This document shows, piece by piece, positions 7,195 through 8,498 of a stretch of 8,498 bases of DNA. Under the pieces are notes generated by a model. The model did not search any database. It was given only the letters and a program-made list of their open reading frames with translations, and was not told the DNA's origin. This DNA is from an uncultured Planctomycetaceae bacterium (lineage in GTDB: Bacteria > Planctomycetota > Planctomycetia > Pirellulales > UBA1268), in the NCBI GenBank assembly GCA_903949225.1, contig CAJAYZ010000713.1:1-8498 (forward strand). Reading direction: 5' to 3'. How positions within the stretch are numbered: the stretch's first letter is position 1; each line of letters starts with the position of its first letter. The position numbers and the translations under genes were made by a program.

Positions 7195-8136
7195 CCGATT
7201 CTCAGGCCTGCCTTTCCCTGCGGCCTCTCGCGCCGCGAGGCGATCTGGGAAATGGGGGCCGGATTCGCCGGGCTCGCGCTGTCGGCGCTTCTGGAGCGGG
7301 ATGGTTTTTTTGCCCGCCATGCCGCGGGAGCGACGCCGCTGGCCAATCCGCTCGCTCCTCGGGCCCCGCATCAGGCCGTGCCAGCGAAGAGCGTGATCTT
7401 CCTCCTCATGAACGGCGCCCCGAGCCACGTCGACACCTTCGACCCGAAGCCGACGCTCGAGAAATATGCCGGCCAGACGATCCCCGCGGAGATGAAGTTC
7501 ATCAATTCCGGCGGCCGCGCGATGGGCAAGCTCACCCCGGCCTGCCGGCCGTTCAAGGCCTGCGGGCAGAGCGGGATCCCGATCTCCGACTTCTTCCCGA
7601 AGATGCGCGAGCATGCCGACAAGATGGCGGTGATCCGCTCCTGCCACACCGACACCCATGCCCACGGCTCGGCGCTCGTGCAGATGAACACCGGCAAGCC
7701 GCTCATCGGCCGGCCGTCGCTGGGCAGCTGGGTCGTCTACGGCCTCGGCACCGAAAACCAGGACATGCCGGGGTATGTCGTCCTCCTCGACAAGCGGGGC
7801 GGCCCGATCGGCGGGCAGCCAAATTGGTCGAGTGGCTTCATGCCGGCAAGTTTTCAGGGGACGCTCTTCCGCCCCGTCGGCAATCCGATCCTCGATCTCG
7901 CCGTGCCGGCCGACCTCGGCCGCGACGGCCAGCGCCGGCAGCTCGATCTCCTCGCCGCCCTCAACGACGAGCACATGAGAAGCCGCCCCGGCGGCACGGA
8001 ACTCGCGGCCCGTGCGGCCAGCTACGAGCTTGCCTACCGGATGCAGGCGGAGGCGCCGGCGGCAGTCGATCTCGGCGAGGAGACGGCGGCGACGCTCGAG
8101 GCCTACGGCGTCAATCAGGAGCCGACGGCGGAGTAA
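7180..8136 (+). CDS. DUF1501 family protein, N-terminal part up to an in-frame TAA
   Basis: DUF1501 proteins are related to the alkaline phosphatase/sulfatase fold. They are commonly paired with DUF1549/DUF1553 genes in Planctomycetes, and their reaction is not established. This part is 318 aa. It begins with a Tat-type signal: twin arginine in LSRREA (R18, R19), then the hydrophobic stretch MGAGFAGLALSALL (25-38). Family motifs are VIFLLMNGAPSHVDTFDPKP (72-91), ISDFFPKMREHADKMAVIRSC (135-155), TDTHAHGSALVQMNTG (157-172, likely metal-site histidines), LGSWVVYGLG (181-190) and NQDMPGYVVL. The frame ends at TAA (8134-8136), immediately before GRNCLIARRLVERG, where full-length relatives continue. 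The protein is therefore truncated relative to its usual length of about 450-490 aa. The start at 7180 has a GGAG ribosome binding site and lies in the second copy of the 22-bp repeat. Confidence 0.88.
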   Translation: MPSHRPILRPAFPCGLSRREAIWEMGAGFAGLALSALLERDGFFARHAAGATPLANPLAPRAPHQAVPAKSVIFLLMNGAPSHVDTFDPKPTLEKYAGQTIPAEMKFINSGGRAMGKLTPACRPFKACGQSGIPISDFFPKMREHADKMAVIRSCHTDTHAHGSALVQMNTGKPLIGRPSLGSWVVYGLGTENQDMPGYVVLLDKRGGPIGGQPNWSSGFMPASFQGTLFRPVGNPILDLAVPADLGRDGQRRQLDLLAALNDEHMRSRPGGTELAARAASYELAYRMQAEAPAAVDLGEETAATLEAYGVNQEPTAE

Positions 8137-8498
8137 GGTCGCAATTGCCTGATCGCGAGGCGGCTCGTCGAGCGCGGCGTGCGCTTCGTGCAGCTCTACT
8201 CCGGTGGCGGCCATCTCGAGGAGACGTGGGACGCCCACGAGAGTGTCGAGAAAAACCACGGCCGGCATGCCGGCGAGACCGACCAGCCGATCGCGGCGCT
8301 CCTCACCGACCTCGAACAACGTGGCCTCCTCGACTCGACGCTCGTCGTCTGGGGAGGGGAGTTCGGGCGGATGCCGTTCAGCGAGGGAGAGGGAAAGCCG
8401 GGGCGCAACCACAATCCCTACGGCTTCTCGATGTGGATGGCCGGCGGCGGCGTGAAGGGGGGCACGATCTACGGAGCCACCGACGAGCTCGGCTTCGC
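8137..8498 (+). pseudogene. Same-frame continuation of the DUF1501 gene after the internal stop (runs off the window)
   Basis: Directly after the TAA the same reading frame stays open for 120 codons to the window edge and encodes the expected C-terminal half of DUF1501: GRNCLIARRLVERGVRFVQL, YSGGG, WDAHESVEKNH, TDQPIAALLTDLEQRGLLDSTLVVWGGEFGR-type sequence, GRNHNPYGFSMW, and MAGGGVKGGTIYGATDELGF. No frame change is needed to join the halves, so a single codon separates an intact gene from this broken one. No convincing start codon with a ribosome binding site lies right after the stop; a GTG at 8179 is in frame but inside a conserved motif. It is either a nonsense-mutated gene, a sequencing error, or read through. 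Confidence 0.85.

Noticed and set aside
6970..8412. A 480-codon minus-strand ORF opposite the DUF1501 gene
   Set aside because: It is antisense to a recognised family gene and also reads through the inverted-repeat element. The composition is Arg/Gly/Ala-rich without motifs, so it is a shadow frame.

Overview
The window is GC-rich DNA that looks like a planctomycete chromosome, probably Pirellulales-like. The strongest marker is a tandem pair found mostly in Planctomycetes and their relatives: a secreted PSCyt1/DUF1549/DUF1553 cytochrome-like protein followed by a Tat-exported DUF1501 protein. The order polA-coaE-rho on the other strand also fits, from memory of planctomycete genomes. I could not run any database search.

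Layout. On the minus strand, reading right to left, are polA (DNA polymerase I, 4674 to 1834), coaE (dephospho-CoA kinase, 1781 to 1137) and rho (transcription terminator Rho, 888 down to the window edge, C-terminal part missing). polA and coaE are 52 nt apart and look co-transcribed. rho follows after a 247-nt, pyrimidine-rich leader. On the plus strand, divergent from polA across about 107 nt, are a DUF1549/DUF1553 gene (4782-7001) and a DUF1501 gene (from 7180 past the right edge).

How the genes relate. The minus-strand genes are housekeeping: replication and repair, the last step of CoA synthesis, and transcription termination. PolA keeps all its 5' nuclease and polymerase catalytic residues but appears to have lost the four proofreading carboxylates. 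The plus-strand pair encodes two exported proteins, Sec and Tat respectively, of unknown biochemical role.

The most interesting part is the junction of the two plus-strand genes. A compact element (7042-7140) made of a perfect 25-bp inverted repeat enclosing two further perfect hairpins sits next to the start of the DUF1501 gene. It is bracketed by a perfect 22-bp direct repeat that includes the start codon and first codons of that gene (7020-7041 and 7173-7194). This reads as a small mobile, MITE- or REP-like insertion whose duplication regenerated a usable start codon. The same DUF1501 gene also has an in-frame TAA at 8134-8136, with recognisable family sequence continuing in the same frame, so it is either decaying or carries a sequence error.
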